DNA of 64,000 nt from Marinomonas sp. THO17. GTDB lineage: Bacteria; Pseudomonadota; Gammaproteobacteria; Pseudomonadales; Marinomonadaceae. Of this stretch, positions 1 through 9,788 are shown in pieces; the stretch's first letter is position 1, and each line of letters opens with the position of its first letter. The stretch spans positions 1,616,501-1,680,500 of the forward strand of contig NZ_AP031575.1 of NCBI RefSeq assembly GCF_040436405.1. The letters are read 5' to 3'. The notes beneath the pieces are model-generated. The model searched no databases and was not told the origin of the DNA. It saw only the letters and a program-made list of their open reading frames with translations. Both the position numbers and the translations under genes were made by a program.

Positions 1-378
1 AGGTCTTTGTTTGCTGGCTAACGCCGAGATCACGCCCAAGTTCGCCATGTACCCTGTACTGAATAGCATAACCCTTTGATACCCAAGCCAATCCGCTAAC
101 GCCTCTTCTAATGCCTGGTGAACCCCTAGATGACCCGACACCAAATGAGAAGCTCCACCACCGACGCCATATTCGCTGGCGCAAGATTGCATGGCTTTAA
201 TAAGGTAGGGATGATTGGCCAAGCCAAGATAATCATTTGAACAATAGGCAGTGTAGGCTTGCCCTTGAATCTGAGTATGAGGAACCTGAGGACTGTCTAG
301 TGTAACAACTTGCCTCATTAAATTGCCTTGACGTCTCTCATCCAGAGCCGCCAAGACCCAGTCAGGCGTATTAGACAC
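1..378 (-). CDS. bioF: 8-amino-7-oxononanoate synthase (partial, C-terminus outside window)
   Basis: N-terminal 126 residues of the PLP enzyme that condenses pimeloyl-ACP (or CoA) with L-alanine in biotin synthesis. The frame runs open to the window edge. It contains CSNDYLGL (about residues 46-53), the glycine-rich [13 protein letters not shown] (71-83) and [10 protein letters not shown] (106-115), all typical of BioF. The likely start is a GTG at 378 that overlaps the bioB stop by 8 nt, which implies translational coupling with bioB directly upstream. No good Shine-Dalgarno is visible, so the start is less certain than the identity. An ATG at residue 21 would cut into the fold. Confidence 0.93.
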   Translation of the reverse strand, partial: MSNTPDWVLAALDERRQGNLMRQVVTLDSPQVPHTQIQGQAYTAYCSNDYLGLANHPYLIKAMQSCASEYGVGGGASHLVSGHLGVHQALEEALADWLGYQRVMLFSTGYMANLGVISALASKQRP

Positions 379-1459
379 TGGCTTCATAGAATAGCTTAGC
401 GTCTTCTTGTTTAGCTGCTTGCGCAGTAATGGCTTCTACCATCTCTTCGTCTGAGTGCTCTTCACGCTTTTCAGGATTGATGCCCAATTTTGCGAATAAC
501 GCCATGTCTTTATCCGCTTCTGGGTTACCTGTAGTAAGCAGTTTTTCACCATAGAAGATAGAGTTAGCACCGGCCATGAAACATAGAGATTGCGTTTGCT
601 CACTCATGCCCTGACGTCCTGCCGACAAACGCACATGGGACTTCGGCATAATAATACGTGCCACAGCAATGGTTCGAATGAATTCAAAGGTATCTAAATC
701 GTCTACATTTTCAAGGGGTGTGCCTTCTACTTTCACCAACATATTAATGGGCACACTTTCAGGATGAGGCTGCATTTGAGATAACTGTCGCAATAAGCCA
801 ACACGATCTTTTTGCTCTTCCCCCATCCCCATAATGCCACCACAGCATAACTTAATGCCAGAATCCCGCACACGAGATAATGTGTCTAATCTATCTTGAT
901 AACTACGAGTGGTGATGATGCTGTCATAAAATTCAGCCGAAGTATCTAGATTGTGGTTGTAATAATCCAAACCCACTTCTGACAAACGTTTCGCCTGATC
1001 ATCGTTCAGAGTTCCCAAAGTCACACAAGACTCCAAACCAAGAGACTTAACACCTTTGATCATCTCCAACACATAAGGAAAATCTTTCTCGGAAGGGTGT
1101 TTCCAAGCCGCTCCCATACAAAAACGGCTAGCGCCTTTTTCCTTCGCTAAAGCAGCTTCTTCCAGCACTTTTTGCACTTCCATGAGTTTTTCTTTCTCTA
1201 ACTCAGTATTGTAATGACCGCTCTGAGGACAATATTTACAATCTTCTGGACAAGCGCCCGTCTTAATTGACAAAAGGGTACTGACTTGCACTTCATTAGG
1301 AGTAAAATTCTCTCTATGGACAGTCTGAGCACGGAACATCAAATCCATAAAAGGCAAATCAAATAAAGCTTTCACCTCGGCATGAGTCCAATCATGACGA
1401 GGCTCACTAGATAAAGTGGAAGTGGTGTTAGTTAGTGACCCTGTGTTATTAACAGACAT
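371..1459 (-). CDS. bioB: biotin synthase
   Basis: Radical SAM enzyme inserting sulfur into dethiobiotin, the last step of biotin synthesis. CPEDCKYC (Cys70, Cys74, Cys77) is the CxxxCxxC motif binding the 4Fe-4S cluster. Later cysteines in [15 protein letters not shown] and KLCCGG plus the Arg in RLSAGR match the ligands of the auxiliary 2Fe-2S cluster. An upstream ATG at 1474 is in frame, but the ATG at 1459 has GAGGG at ideal spacing, giving 362 residues. It is divergent from comF with a very short gap and overlaps bioF. I looked for a BirA-type operator and found none convincing. Confidence 0.97.
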   Translation of the reverse strand: MSVNNTGSLTNTTSTLSSEPRHDWTHAEVKALFDLPFMDLMFRAQTVHRENFTPNEVQVSTLLSIKTGACPEDCKYCPQSGHYNTELEKEKLMEVQKVLEEAALAKEKGASRFCMGAAWKHPSEKDFPYVLEMIKGVKSLGLESCVTLGTLNDDQAKRLSEVGLDYYNHNLDTSAEFYDSIITTRSYQDRLDTLSRVRDSGIKLCCGGIMGMGEEQKDRVGLLRQLSQMQPHPESVPINMLVKVEGTPLENVDDLDTFEFIRTIAVARIIMPKSHVRLSAGRQGMSEQTQSLCFMAGANSIFYGEKLLTTGNPEADKDMALFAKLGINPEKREEHSDEEMVEAITAQAAKQEDAKLFYEASV

Positions 1460-1495
1460 AATTCCCTCAGACATAAAATATTTGGAGCAATACTA

Positions 1496-2248
1496 ATGGA
1501 CTGGAAATTGCTGTCAACTACTAAAATCGACAAGGTTTACCTTAGTGTATTTTTTAACCTGTGCTATTTATGCCAGAAAAAGCAGGCTTTCCCAATCTGT
1601 TTACATTGCCGCAGTGGGTTTGAAAAGAACATTACCTGCTGTCAAAAATGCCGTAAGCCATTTGCTTCACAACACCCTGAAGAACAAAGACTTGTGTGCG
1701 GTGAATGTCAAATAAAACCACCCAGCTACGACACATGCTTTGCCCCCTATCTCTTTACTGGCAGCATGCGCACATTAATTCATCAAACCAAATTCCACCA
1801 ACAAGTGCACTTTATTCGCCCATTGGTGCATCTACTTAGTGAACACCTTCTGAAAGCTTATCAGAATCAAGCTTGGCCAAAACAATTACTTTTCGTTCCA
1901 AGCCACCCCAAACGCATTCGCGAAAGAGGCTTCTGCCAGACACAATTGATCACCAAACAGCTTGAACAAGAATTACGACAACAAACTCAAAACGCACCTC
2001 GACTGCCGACCTATAACCCAATCCACAAAATACAACACACAGAAGCACAGCACTTACTTAAACGCAAAGATCGCCTTAGTGCACCAGGCAATAGCTACCA
2101 AATCCTTCAACCTATCGCCGAGCATATAGCCTTGGTTGACGACGTCATGACAACAGGTAGCACGATAGAAGCAGTATGCCAATCACTTAGGCAAGCTGGT
2201 GCAAAACACATCGATGTTTGGATTATTGCCAGAACAGCGGACAGATAA
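1496..2248 (+). CDS. comF: ComF family phosphoribosyltransferase-like protein
   Basis: 250-residue ComF-type protein. The N-terminus has paired cysteines (C23/C26, C35/C38, C49/C52, C68/C71) forming the usual zinc-ribbon region. The C-terminus carries a type I PRPP-binding motif LVDDVMTTGST at about 213-223. ComF proteins assist uptake of transforming DNA in competent bacteria; the biochemical reaction is not settled. GGAG lies 8 nt before the ATG. Its position next to bioB, divergently oriented, is common in gammaproteobacteria. BioA follows 68 bp downstream on the same strand and may share the transcript. Confidence 0.9.
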   Translation: MDWKLLSTTKIDKVYLSVFFNLCYLCQKKQAFPICLHCRSGFEKNITCCQKCRKPFASQHPEEQRLVCGECQIKPPSYDTCFAPYLFTGSMRTLIHQTKFHQQVHFIRPLVHLLSEHLLKAYQNQAWPKQLLFVPSHPKRIRERGFCQTQLITKQLEQELRQQTQNAPRLPTYNPIHKIQHTEAQHLLKRKDRLSAPGNSYQILQPIAEHIALVDDVMTTGSTIEAVCQSLRQAGAKHIDVWIIARTADR

Positions 2249-2316
2249 AAGTGAACTCTGGTCATTTTGTGCTGCTTTGTTTAGTATTCCGGCAGATTCA
2301 GCAAAGGCACTTTTTC

Positions 2317-3606
2317 ATGCAAACCAAGCGCACCACACAAGACTATCTTGACCTCGACAAACAGTTACTCTGGCACCCCTACACTTCGATGAGCCACCCA
2401 AGCCCCCAATTTTTGGTTGAAAAAGCCGAAGGATGTGAAATTACCTTGAGCACAGGTGAGTGTTTAGTCGACGGCATGTCTTCTTGGTGGAGCGTCATTC
2501 ATGGCTATAACAACCCCACGATAAATCAAGCCATTGAGGAGCAATTAAAACAGTTTTCACATGTGATGTTTGGTGGACTGACCCATAAACCGGCCATCAA
2601 GTTAGGGGAGAAACTCATTGAAATAACACCCGAGCCATTACAGCGAGTCTTTTTCTCAGATTCAGGCTCGGTTTCCGTTGAAGTAGCCCTAAAAATGGCC
2701 ATTCAATATTGGCACACGCAAGGCAAGGCAAGTAAACAATTCTTTGTCACTCCGCGCAGCGGCTACCATGGCGACACCTTTGCTGCTATGTCTGTTTGCG
2801 ATCCTGAAAATGGTATGCACAACCTTTTCACAGACGCTTTAACACAACAATTTTTTGTCTCACCTCCACCAACAGGACTCCATACACCAATAGATGAAAA
2901 TTACATTGCCGAAATACGTGACATGTTTTCACAGCACCATCAAAAAATTGCCGGTTTCATCATTGAGCCTGTCGTGCAAAATGCTGGCGGCATGCGCTTC
3001 TATAATCCTGACTATCTAAATACCATTCGCGCTTTATGCGATGAGTTCGATATCTTATTAATTTTCGATGAAATCGCCACTGGCTTTGGTCGAACAGGCA
3101 AACTCTTTGCCACAGAACATAGTCAAATTTGCCCCGATATTATGTGCATTGGCAAAGCCTTAACAGGCGGATATATGACACTGGCAGCCACCTTAACCAA
3201 TGATAAGGTAGCGCTTGGCATCAGTGAGAAAGACGGTGTGTTCATGCATGGCCCAACTTTTATGGCCAACCCACTAGCCTGTAGTGCAGCAAACGCCAGC
3301 TTAAAACTTTTACTGGAAGGAGCTATCACAGAGCAAGTTAAGCAATTGGAACTCTGGTTAAAAACCTCATTAGAACCCTGCGAAACCCTAGACCAAGTTA
3401 AGGAGGTTCGCTGTTTGGGTGGCATTGGAGTGGTCGAGCTGAAAGAAGCCGTCAGTCTTCACAACATACAGCCTAAGTTTGTTGCTCAAGGCGTATGGAT
3501 ACGGCCCTTTGGCAAACTTATTTATCTAATGCCTCCTTATGTCATAAGCAAACATCAGGTTGAGCAGCTTGGAAAAGCCATTTATCAGGTTATCCAAGAT
3601 AAATAA
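2317..3606 (+). CDS. bioA: adenosylmethionine-8-amino-7-oxononanoate aminotransferase
   Basis: PLP-dependent class III aminotransferase that converts KAPA to DAPA using S-adenosylmethionine as amino donor. WHPYTSM near the N-terminus, SSWWSVIHGYNNP, the FDEIATGFGRTG PLP-phosphate region and the Schiff-base lysine in GKALTGG (about K280) are all BioA hallmarks. The open frame extends upstream into comF, but the ATG at 2317 with AAAGG upstream gives 429 residues, the same length as the E. coli enzyme. The other bio genes lie on the opposite strand upstream. A strong hairpin terminator follows directly. Confidence 0.96.
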   Translation: MQTKRTTQDYLDLDKQLLWHPYTSMSHPSPQFLVEKAEGCEITLSTGECLVDGMSSWWSVIHGYNNPTINQAIEEQLKQFSHVMFGGLTHKPAIKLGEKLIEITPEPLQRVFFSDSGSVSVEVALKMAIQYWHTQGKASKQFFVTPRSGYHGDTFAAMSVCDPENGMHNLFTDALTQQFFVSPPPTGLHTPIDENYIAEIRDMFSQHHQKIAGFIIEPVVQNAGGMRFYNPDYLNTIRALCDEFDILLIFDEIATGFGRTGKLFATEHSQICPDIMCIGKALTGGYMTLAATLTNDKVALGISEKDGVFMHGPTFMANPLACSAANASLKLLLEGAITEQVKQLELWLKTSLEPCETLDQVKEVRCLGGIGVVELKEAVSLHNIQPKFVAQGVWIRPFGKLIYLMPPYVISKHQVEQLGKAIYQVIQDK

Positions 3607-3646
3607 AAAAGCCCCCTAGCTCTTATTACACAGCTAAGGGGCTTTC
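3607..3646 (+). terminator. bidirectional rho-independent terminator after bioA
   Basis: AAAGCCCCCTAGCT pairs with AGCTAAGGGGCTTT around a short loop. It lies between the convergent ends of bioA and the chemoreceptor gene, with A/T runs on both flanks, so it can serve both strands. Confidence 0.85.
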
Positions 3647-3666
3647 AATAAGAGCTATATAAATGC

Positions 3667-5229
3667 TTATTGCTTCATACGTTCAGCAAGATTTCCTTGC
3701 TCATAAGCTTCTTCTTCAATATGCGTGATATTTAACACAATATTTTCAGCTCGTTCTATGCTGTTTACGCTCAACTCATCCACAGTCGTCATTCTTTCAT
3801 TTAAGTTACGCGCAACATTCGCTTGACCTTCAGAAGACACATTAATTTGCGCGGTCATCTCTACTATACGTTGTACTGAGATTTCTATTTCACTCATCTT
3901 TTCAGCCACTTGATTGACACTATTCACCCCTTCCTGAGCCACCAAGGTGCCCTTATCTATGGTTTGGGTGACTTCAGCAGTGTGCTTCTTCAAGGCTTCA
4001 GTCATACCATGAATGCTTTGCGTGGCAGTTTGCGTTCTAATGGCAAGCGCTCTTACCTCATCGGCAACCACTGCAAAGCCGCGCCCCGCTTCACCAGCGC
4101 GCGCAGACTCAATCGCAGCATTAAGCGCAAGTAAGTTTGTTTGTTCTGCAATATCACTAATGGAGTGAACCAATTCGTTAATTTTGTCGCTTTCTTCTGC
4201 CAGAATGGACACCACCTGTTTGGCATCAGCAATTTCACGATACACCTGATCAATCGTCGTTCCGGTTTGCTGCGCCAAATGACGGCTTTGTTGCGTCAAA
4301 CCACCCACCGCCTCAGTCGCATCGACTGCTACCTGAATGTGAGACGCCACTTGAGTCACACTAGTCAACAATTGCGAGCTGGCAGCCACCACATCCTGAA
4401 AAGTCGTACGCTGCTTAGTAAAGTTTGCTAAGTTGTTAGTAACGCTGGCCTTAGCAGCGGAGGCACGTTTACTAAGATGATTAGCACCTTCTTTTAGACG
4501 ATAGCGAAATGTATGCGCTGCAGCTTCTTGATGGATTTTTTCAAAACGAATGGCAGCTTTAGCTCCCACAGAATGGCAATACAAATATTGACCAATAGGG
4601 TTTCTCGCTTCTTCAGAGAGTACAGACACCAAACGCCGCACAGATTGAGCTTGAGAGTAAACATAACCTGCCCCCAGCAAAGCCACGACTATTGCCAATA
4701 CTTGATAAATAATATTATCAGTGAACAAAGCAAGCACCGCCAAAAGAGCAAATGCCAAGATGGCAGGCCAAATAGCGTTGGCAAAATGCGATGCACTCTT
4801 TACTCGCCAAGGCAGCAAACTTTTACCCGCATTAATTCTGTCATACATGTTTTGCGCATGGTGCTTTTCAACTTGCGAGGCTTTGCGGCGCACTGATTCA
4901 TAACCAATGACTTTATCACCATCCAAGAGCGGACTGACATGAGCACTCACCCAGTAATGATCGCCATTTTCACAGCGATTCTTTACTATCCCCATCCAAC
5001 TATGCCCTCGTTTAAGGTTTGCCCACATATCCGCAAACACGGCTGAAGGCACATCGGGATGACGGATAATATTGTGCGGCGCACCTATTAAGCTGCCCTC
5101 ATCATAACCAGCCACTTTACAAAAAGCCTCATTGACAAAAGTGATTCGCCCTTTTACATCCGTACTAGACACCAAAATATCGCTTTCAAGAAAGTCATTC
5201 TCCTTTCCAGTTATAGACATTTTACGCAT
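3667..5229 (-). CDS. PAS-domain methyl-accepting chemotaxis protein (Aer-like)
   Basis: Energy or redox taxis receptor candidate. An N-terminal PAS domain (about residues 10-105) contains [16 protein letters not shown] and a conserved Trp in the [10 protein letters not shown] region, as in the FAD-binding Aer family. Two closely spaced membrane segments follow at about 150-195, with no large periplasmic domain. The C-terminal signalling hairpin carries the [19 protein letters not shown] tip (about 360-380) that contacts CheA and CheW. The ATG at 5229 is chosen because GAGGG sits 6 nt upstream; an ATG two codons earlier overlaps the ribosome site. Ligand and FAD binding are inferred from family. 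Confidence 0.92.
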   Translation of the reverse strand: MRKMSITGKENDFLESDILVSSTDVKGRITFVNEAFCKVAGYDEGSLIGAPHNIIRHPDVPSAVFADMWANLKRGHSWMGIVKNRCENGDHYWVSAHVSPLLDGDKVIGYESVRRKASQVEKHHAQNMYDRINAGKSLLPWRVKSASHFANAIWPAILAFALLAVLALFTDNIIYQVLAIVVALLGAGYVYSQAQSVRRLVSVLSEEARNPIGQYLYCHSVGAKAAIRFEKIHQEAAAHTFRYRLKEGANHLSKRASAAKASVTNNLANFTKQRTTFQDVVAASSQLLTSVTQVASHIQVAVDATEAVGGLTQQSRHLAQQTGTTIDQVYREIADAKQVVSILAEESDKINELVHSISDIAEQTNLLALNAAIESARAGEAGRGFAVVADEVRALAIRTQTATQSIHGMTEALKKHTAEVTQTIDKGTLVAQEGVNSVNQVAEKMSEIEISVQRIVEMTAQINVSSEGQANVARNLNERMTTVDELSVNSIERAENIVLNITHIEEEAYEQGNLAERMKQ

Positions 5230-5283
5230 CTTCATCCCTCGATTTTTGTTATTTTTTCTGCCAATAGATATCAGTGGCTATCT

Positions 5284-6660
5284 CTACTCATCATCAAAGT
5301 CGCGATAAGCGTCCGGCGCTAAGTCCTCAAAGCGGGTAAACTTACCTACGAAAGCGAGGCGACAGGTTCCTATCGGGCCATTACGCTGCTTACCTATGAT
5401 AATTTCAGCAATACCTTTGTGAGGCGTGTCTTCATGATATACCTCATCACGATATACGAATGAAATCACATCAGCATCCTGCTCGATCGCACCAGATTCC
5501 CGCAAATCCGAGTTCACTGGACGTTTATTAGGACGATTCTCAAGGCTACGATTAAGCTGGGACAAAGCCACCATAGGACATTCCATCTCTTTAGCGATGG
5601 CCTTTAGAGATCGAGAAATCTCCGAAATTTCATTGGTCCGACCTTCGGTAAAGCCTGGTATCTGCATCAACTGCAAATAGTCGACCATGATCAAGGCAAC
5701 GCCGCCGTGCTCTCGAGCGATTCGACGCACACGAGAACGCATCTCTGTTGGACTAATACCACCTGTATCATCGATGAATAACTTTCGGTCTTTGAGCATT
5801 TTAACCGCGGACATCAGCTTGTCCCAATCTTCTTGAATCAACTGACCTGAACGCATACGGGTTTGGTCAATTCGACCGAGTGACGACAACATACGCATCA
5901 TTAATTGTTCGGCCGGCATCTCCAAACTGAATACGATAACAGGTAAATCACTGATCATCGCGGCATTTTCTACCAAGTTCATGGCAAAAGTGGTTTTACC
6001 CATAGAAGGACGACCCGCTACGATGACCAAATCCGCTGGCTGTAAGCCAGCCGTCATGGCATCTAGGTCGGTGAAACCTGTACTCAATCCGGTAATGGCG
6101 CCATCTTGGTGATATAATTCATCAATCTTATCCACCGTCGCACTAAGAATATCAGAGGCAATTCGGGGGCCGCCCTTTTTCTCACCACCTTCAGCTATTT
6201 GGAATATTTTTCGTTCTGCCTCATCAAGCACTTCTGCCGCTGTCATACCCTCTGGATGAAAAGCACGGGAAGAAATTTCATTGGTGGTGCTAATAAGGCG
6301 ACGCAGTACCGAGCGCTCTCGAACAATGTCTGCATAAGATGCAATATTAGACGCACTTGGCGTGGCTTCAGCAATCTCAATCAGATACGCCATACCACCA
6401 ATGGACTCTAAATCACCACGCTTATCTAAACGCTCGCCTATGGTCACCACATCCACAGGTTCAGATTCATCCGCCAATCTCGCGATAACCGAAAAGATAA
6501 GCTTGTGTTCGGGTCGATAAAAATCATCCGCTATGACCAGCTCAGACACTTTTTCCCAAGCTTGTGGGTCCAGCATCAAACCACCAACCACAGAACGCTC
6601 AGCTTCGATTGAATAGGGAGGCAGCTTTATTGCCGCTACTTCTGAATCGTCTAATTGCAC
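5284..6660 (-). CDS. dnaB: replicative DNA helicase
   Basis: Hexameric 5'-3' helicase that unwinds DNA at the replication fork and recruits primase. It starts with IKLPPYSIEAERSVVGGLMLD, the N-terminal collar helices, then a linker and a RecA-like domain with Walker A GRPSMGKTT (about 216-224) and Walker B LIMVDYLQLM. A longer open frame reaches 6792 but would run through the rplI terminator. The GTG at 6660, preceded by AGGTG at good spacing, gives 458 residues, close to the family norm. The rplI-dnaB order is common in proteobacteria. Confidence 0.95.
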   Translation of the reverse strand: MQLDDSEVAAIKLPPYSIEAERSVVGGLMLDPQAWEKVSELVIADDFYRPEHKLIFSVIARLADESEPVDVVTIGERLDKRGDLESIGGMAYLIEIAEATPSASNIASYADIVRERSVLRRLISTTNEISSRAFHPEGMTAAEVLDEAERKIFQIAEGGEKKGGPRIASDILSATVDKIDELYHQDGAITGLSTGFTDLDAMTAGLQPADLVIVAGRPSMGKTTFAMNLVENAAMISDLPVIVFSLEMPAEQLMMRMLSSLGRIDQTRMRSGQLIQEDWDKLMSAVKMLKDRKLFIDDTGGISPTEMRSRVRRIAREHGGVALIMVDYLQLMQIPGFTEGRTNEISEISRSLKAIAKEMECPMVALSQLNRSLENRPNKRPVNSDLRESGAIEQDADVISFVYRDEVYHEDTPHKGIAEIIIGKQRNGPIGTCRLAFVGKFTRFEDLAPDAYRDFDDE

Positions 6661-6716
6661 GCAACAACACCTGTAAGAAAAGGTAAAAAAACAAAAGATT
6701 AGCTTATCATGGCAAT

Positions 6717-6758
6717 AAAAAAAGGGCATCTCGCAAACTGCAAGATGCCCTTTTTTTT
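6717..6758 (-). terminator. rho-independent terminator after rplI
   Basis: GGGCATCT (6724-6731) pairs with AGATGCCC (6743-6750) around an 11-nt loop. Runs of A and T flank both sides, giving a U-tract for minus-strand transcripts. It separates the ribosomal operon from dnaB, so dnaB needs its own promoter or depends on readthrough. Confidence 0.9.
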
Positions 6759-6781
6759 GACAAATAATTTCGCTTAGTAAA

Positions 6782-7225
6782 TTATTCAGCAACCACTGCT
6801 AGTGTCACAGTAACAACAACTTCAGAGTGAAGTTGCAAATCGATCTCGAAAGAACCTGTATGGCGGATTGAGCCTTCAGGTAGACGAACTTCTGCTTTAG
6901 CCACTTCAACTTCTGCAGAAATCGCTTCCGCGATGTCACGTGTACCAATGGAACCAAACAGCTTACCTTCGTCACCAGCATTTGCTGTAATGGTGAAAGT
7001 TTTGCCTTCTAGTGATTGCGCACGTGTTTCAGCAGCCGCTTTACGCTCTGCCGCCTGAGCTTCAAGTTCAGCACGACGCTCTTCAAAGCTAGCCAAGTTA
7101 GCTTTTGTAGCCATTACAGCTTTTTTGTTTGGAATCAAAAAGTTACGAGCGTAGCCTGGTTTAACAACTGCAACGTCACCAATACCGCCTAGCTTGTTTA
7201 CTTTGTCGAGTAGAATAACTTCCAT
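6782..7225 (-). CDS. rplI: 50S ribosomal protein L9
   Basis: 147-residue L9, which binds 23S rRNA near the L1 stalk. The N-terminal [28 protein letters not shown] domain is followed by the long charged helix and the C-terminal domain, as in E. coli. The ATG at 7225 has GAGGTG 6 nt upstream, better than the ATG three codons earlier. It is the last gene of the rpsF operon. Confidence 0.97.
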   Translation of the reverse strand: MEVILLDKVNKLGGIGDVAVVKPGYARNFLIPNKKAVMATKANLASFEERRAELEAQAAERKAAAETRAQSLEGKTFTITANAGDEGKLFGSIGTRDIAEAISAEVEVAKAEVRLPEGSIRHTGSFEIDLQLHSEVVVTVTLAVVAE

Positions 7226-7244
7226 CTCGATCACCTCTATTTAA

Positions 7245-8108
7245 TCATTCGCTATCATTTGAGTTGGACGCTTTATCTTGGATTTTAGAACGTATATCGA
7301 CAAAACTGTCTATCACACTAAGTGCCACTAACAGATTGGCAAAATACACATTCAGGATAAAAAATCCCACCAAATAAAATGCGATCAGTCCAACAATCCC
7401 AATTTCTTTTTTTGCTAAAATACCGTGTACTAATGCAAGGCCAGGTAAAACCAATGCTGGTACAGCCGCCAGAGACAACACGCTAAATGCACCCCCAACA
7501 CTTTCACCAATTAAAATCATAGCGCCCAGCACTAGACTGAATGCCAAAGGCATTCTTAATTGATGAAACTCTGTACGCAAACCACCAGGGTTGTAAAGTG
7601 CTGCCTGCCATTTTCTAGCCAGTAATAACGCTAATACCGCAATCACTGCTTGAAAAATGGATACTGCCATTACCGCTTGAGTAAATATGGCTGATCGAGC
7701 AGGAACCTCTACCCCTTCTCGCTGCAAAACCGTTTCAACTAAGTCAACTGCAAAGTTCATCACGTTTGCCATGAGCAGTGGCTGAATCAGGGTACTGATA
7801 CAGGCAATAAAACTGCCGATCAACAACACCCAACTCCATGACGTTGTGCGCCTTAATATATAAGCTAACAAAGTCACGTCCAGCATTACCATTAATGCCG
7901 TTGCATCCCCTTGCAGCATCCAGATCACTAAACCCGGTAAACAGCCCCAAGCGAAAACAGATATTCCTTCTTTAACACCTTTACGAAGTACCACTAGACC
8001 TAAAATGGCCGCAGCCAACCAGAACATGACAGGGATCAAACCAAACACCATAACACCAATAATGGCATTAAGACGTTTCTGCATTACCCATTTGGCTAAA
8101 CCGCTCAT
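7245..8108 (-). CDS. DUF2232-type integral membrane protein
   Basis: 287-residue protein with about eight hydrophobic segments and a short charged C-terminal tail (SKIQDKASNSNDSE). It sits between rpsR and rplI with gaps of 18 and 19 bp. Related gammaproteobacteria such as Pseudomonas have a DUF2232 membrane protein at the same place. Function is unknown. The tight packing shows it is co-expressed with ribosomal protein genes. The family name rests on position and topology rather than a domain search. Confidence 0.75.
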   Translation of the reverse strand: MSGLAKWVMQKRLNAIIGVMVFGLIPVMFWLAAAILGLVVLRKGVKEGISVFAWGCLPGLVIWMLQGDATALMVMLDVTLLAYILRRTTSWSWVLLIGSFIACISTLIQPLLMANVMNFAVDLVETVLQREGVEVPARSAIFTQAVMAVSIFQAVIAVLALLLARKWQAALYNPGGLRTEFHQLRMPLAFSLVLGAMILIGESVGGAFSVLSLAAVPALVLPGLALVHGILAKKEIGIVGLIAFYLVGFFILNVYFANLLVALSVIDSFVDIRSKIQDKASNSNDSE

Positions 8109-8126
8109 TAGTGTACTTCTAGCCTA

Positions 8127-8357
8127 TTAATTAAAGTGGCTGTCAGTGTAAGGAAGTAAAGCAATATAGCGAGCGCGTTTGATTGCAGTCGCTAGCTGAC
8201 GCTGGTAACGAGCCTTAGTGCCAGTGATTCGGCTAGGTACAATTTTACCAGTTTCAGTAATGTAACCTTTAAGTGTGTCTAGATCTTTGTAATCGATCTC
8301 TTTAACGCCTTCTGCTGTAAAACGGCAGAACTTACGACGACGGAAAAAACGAGCCAT
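8127..8357 (-). CDS. rpsR: 30S ribosomal protein S18
   Basis: 76-residue S18, nearly identical in pattern to the E. coli protein ([13 protein letters not shown] at the start, [19 protein letters not shown] in the middle, LLPYTDSH at the end). It binds the platform of the small subunit as a heterodimer with S6. The rpsF gene is 23 bp upstream. Confidence 0.98.
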   Translation of the reverse strand: MARFFRRRKFCRFTAEGVKEIDYKDLDTLKGYITETGKIVPSRITGTKARYQRQLATAIKRARYIALLPYTDSHFN

Positions 8358-8380
8358 GAGTGTCTCCTAATTCAAATAGA

Positions 8381-8785
8381 TTAATCTTCAGATTCTTCAA
8401 CAGTTTCTGCAGCAACTTCAGCATTACGTTCTTCACGCTGTGGTGCAGAACGACGCTCTTCGCGACCTTCAGAAGCCTTGATAGGAGAAACAGCAGTAAC
8501 CGCTTCTTTACGACGGATCACCATGTTACGGATGATGGCATCGTTGTAGCGGAAAGTGTCGTTTAGTTCAGACAAAACACTTTCAGAACACTCAACGTTC
8601 ATTAGAACATAGTGTGCTTTATGAATTTTGTTGATTGGGTAAGCAAGCTGACGACGACCCCAATCTTCGAAACGGTGCACTTGACCACCATCTTCAGTGA
8701 TTAGGTTAGTGTAACGCTCAACCATTGCTGGTACTTGCTCGCTTTGATCTGGGTGAACCAGAAAGACGATTTCATAATGACGCAT
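8381..8785 (-). CDS. rpsF: 30S ribosomal protein S6
   Basis: 134-residue S6 ([21 protein letters not shown] start, [14 protein letters not shown] and YVLMNVEC). S6 pairs with S18 in the central domain of 16S rRNA. The tail is acidic (ETVEESED), as in S6 proteins that can be glutamylated by RimK; rimK is not in this window. AAGGAG lies directly upstream. First gene of the rpsF-rpsR-DUF2232-rplI operon. Confidence 0.98.
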   Translation of the reverse strand: MRHYEIVFLVHPDQSEQVPAMVERYTNLITEDGGQVHRFEDWGRRQLAYPINKIHKAHYVLMNVECSESVLSELNDTFRYNDAIIRNMVIRRKEAVTAVSPIKASEGREERRSAPQREERNAEVAAETVEESED

Positions 8786-8807
8786 TTAAGCTCCTTATGG
8801 GTTCTTA

Positions 8808-8841
8808 GTCTCCACGCTTCCCCTGTTAAAAGCTGTGAGAC
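8808..8841 (-). promoter_or_regulatory. stem-loop in rpsF leader, candidate S6:S18 autoregulatory site
   Basis: In the 5' UTR the minus strand can fold GTCTCACAGCTT against AAGCGTGGAGAC (11 pairs, two single-base bulges) around a 10-nt loop, ending 11 nt before the Shine-Dalgarno. S6:S18 complexes are known to bind rpsF leaders in many bacteria. I infer this role from position and structure and have not matched the published consensus base by base. Confidence 0.55.
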
Positions 8842-8868
8842 AAGGAGTATTGATTTACAGGGACGCGA

Positions 8869-8898
8869 ATTATATAGCAGAACTGATTAAGAAGTAAA
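8869..8898 (-). promoter_or_regulatory. sigma-70 type promoter of the rpsF operon
   Basis: Minus-strand TTTACT (8893-8898), an 18-bp spacer and a perfect TATAAT (8869-8874). A start near 8862 would give a leader of about 77 nt containing the stem-loop. Confidence 0.7.
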
Positions 8899-9024
8899 CG
8901 TATTTAAAGACTATTTACGACACCCTAGGCAAAGCGAATTCGACCGTTTTACAGGTCTAGTAAAAGAACATAAAATCATGCCATCTTTTACTGTTTTTTA
9001 TTACGGATTATAGGGAACGAATAC

Positions 9025-9777
9025 ATGAATTGTCGCTCATTTCAGCCTTCTTTAAGCGTCGTTGCCACTTGTCTATTATTGACATTTTCGGCCTCAAATC
9101 ATGCCGCTGGAAGCATTGGTATTATGGGCGCTTTGTCCGAATCTATCTACACAGATACTGACTCAGATGCGCAAGCCTTACCCAACATATCCTATGAAGG
9201 AGAGCGTTTTTATTTCAAACTCCCTGAAATTGGCTACCATGTGATCCCCGAGAGCAAAATGCAGGCCTTATCAGTAGGACTATCTTATCAATCTGCTGGT
9301 TTTGATCCTGATGATTCAGATAACAGCGACATACGTCTTCTTGATGAGAGAGACGATAGTGTGATGGCATTTGCGGAATACCGCTTTGGCTTATTAAACA
9401 CGCAAATAGCCCAAGACATAAGCGGAGAGCATGATGGTTACTCTGTTCAACTGTCCATTGGTCTTCCTCTTCCATCTGGTAACTGGGTATTCATTCCCTC
9501 TATTAGTCATCAGTACACCAGCAGTCAAATGAGTCAACATCTGTATGGAGTTTCTCAGGCAGAATCGAATCGTACATCAGGACGTCTAAGCGCCTATCAA
9601 ACCGGTTCAACTTCGCAGAATAGTATTGGCCTAAGAAGCATTTACAAAGCATCTCAACAAACCAATCTGATGCTCGCTATTAATCATACTGTCTACAGTG
9701 ACAGCGTTTTTAACAGCCCAATTGTGGATAAACGAAGAAAAACCTCTTTCCTTGCAGGGATTATTTACAACTTCTAA
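9025..9777 (+). CDS. MipA/OmpV family outer-membrane protein
   Basis: 250 residues with a signal peptide (hydrophobic LSVVATCLLLTFSASNHAAG, cleavage near A28), then alternating short beta strands with turns rich in D, S and Q, and a terminal aromatic residue (IIYNF) typical of outer-membrane barrels. The pattern YEGERFYFKLPEIGYHVIPE and the closing strand fit the MltA-interacting protein (MipA/OmpV) family. Substrate is unknown. AGGGA lies 8 nt before the ATG. The EamA transporter 11 bp downstream may be co-transcribed. Confidence 0.78.
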   Translation: MNCRSFQPSLSVVATCLLLTFSASNHAAGSIGIMGALSESIYTDTDSDAQALPNISYEGERFYFKLPEIGYHVIPESKMQALSVGLSYQSAGFDPDDSDNSDIRLLDERDDSVMAFAEYRFGLLNTQIAQDISGEHDGYSVQLSIGLPLPSGNWVFIPSISHQYTSSQMSQHLYGVSQAESNRTSGRLSAYQTGSTSQNSIGLRSIYKASQQTNLMLAINHTVYSDSVFNSPIVDKRRKTSFLAGIIYNF

Positions 9778-9788
9778 GGCCAAACTTT

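Noticed and set aside
1460-1545. BirA operator between bioB and comF
   Set aside because: A GGTTTAC half-site occurs at about 1534, but the partner half-site at the right spacing is missing.
6661-6792. N-terminal extension of dnaB to an ATG at 6792
   Set aside because: It would translate through the rplI terminator and adds Cys/Phe-rich sequence unlike DnaB; the GTG at 6660 fits the family start.
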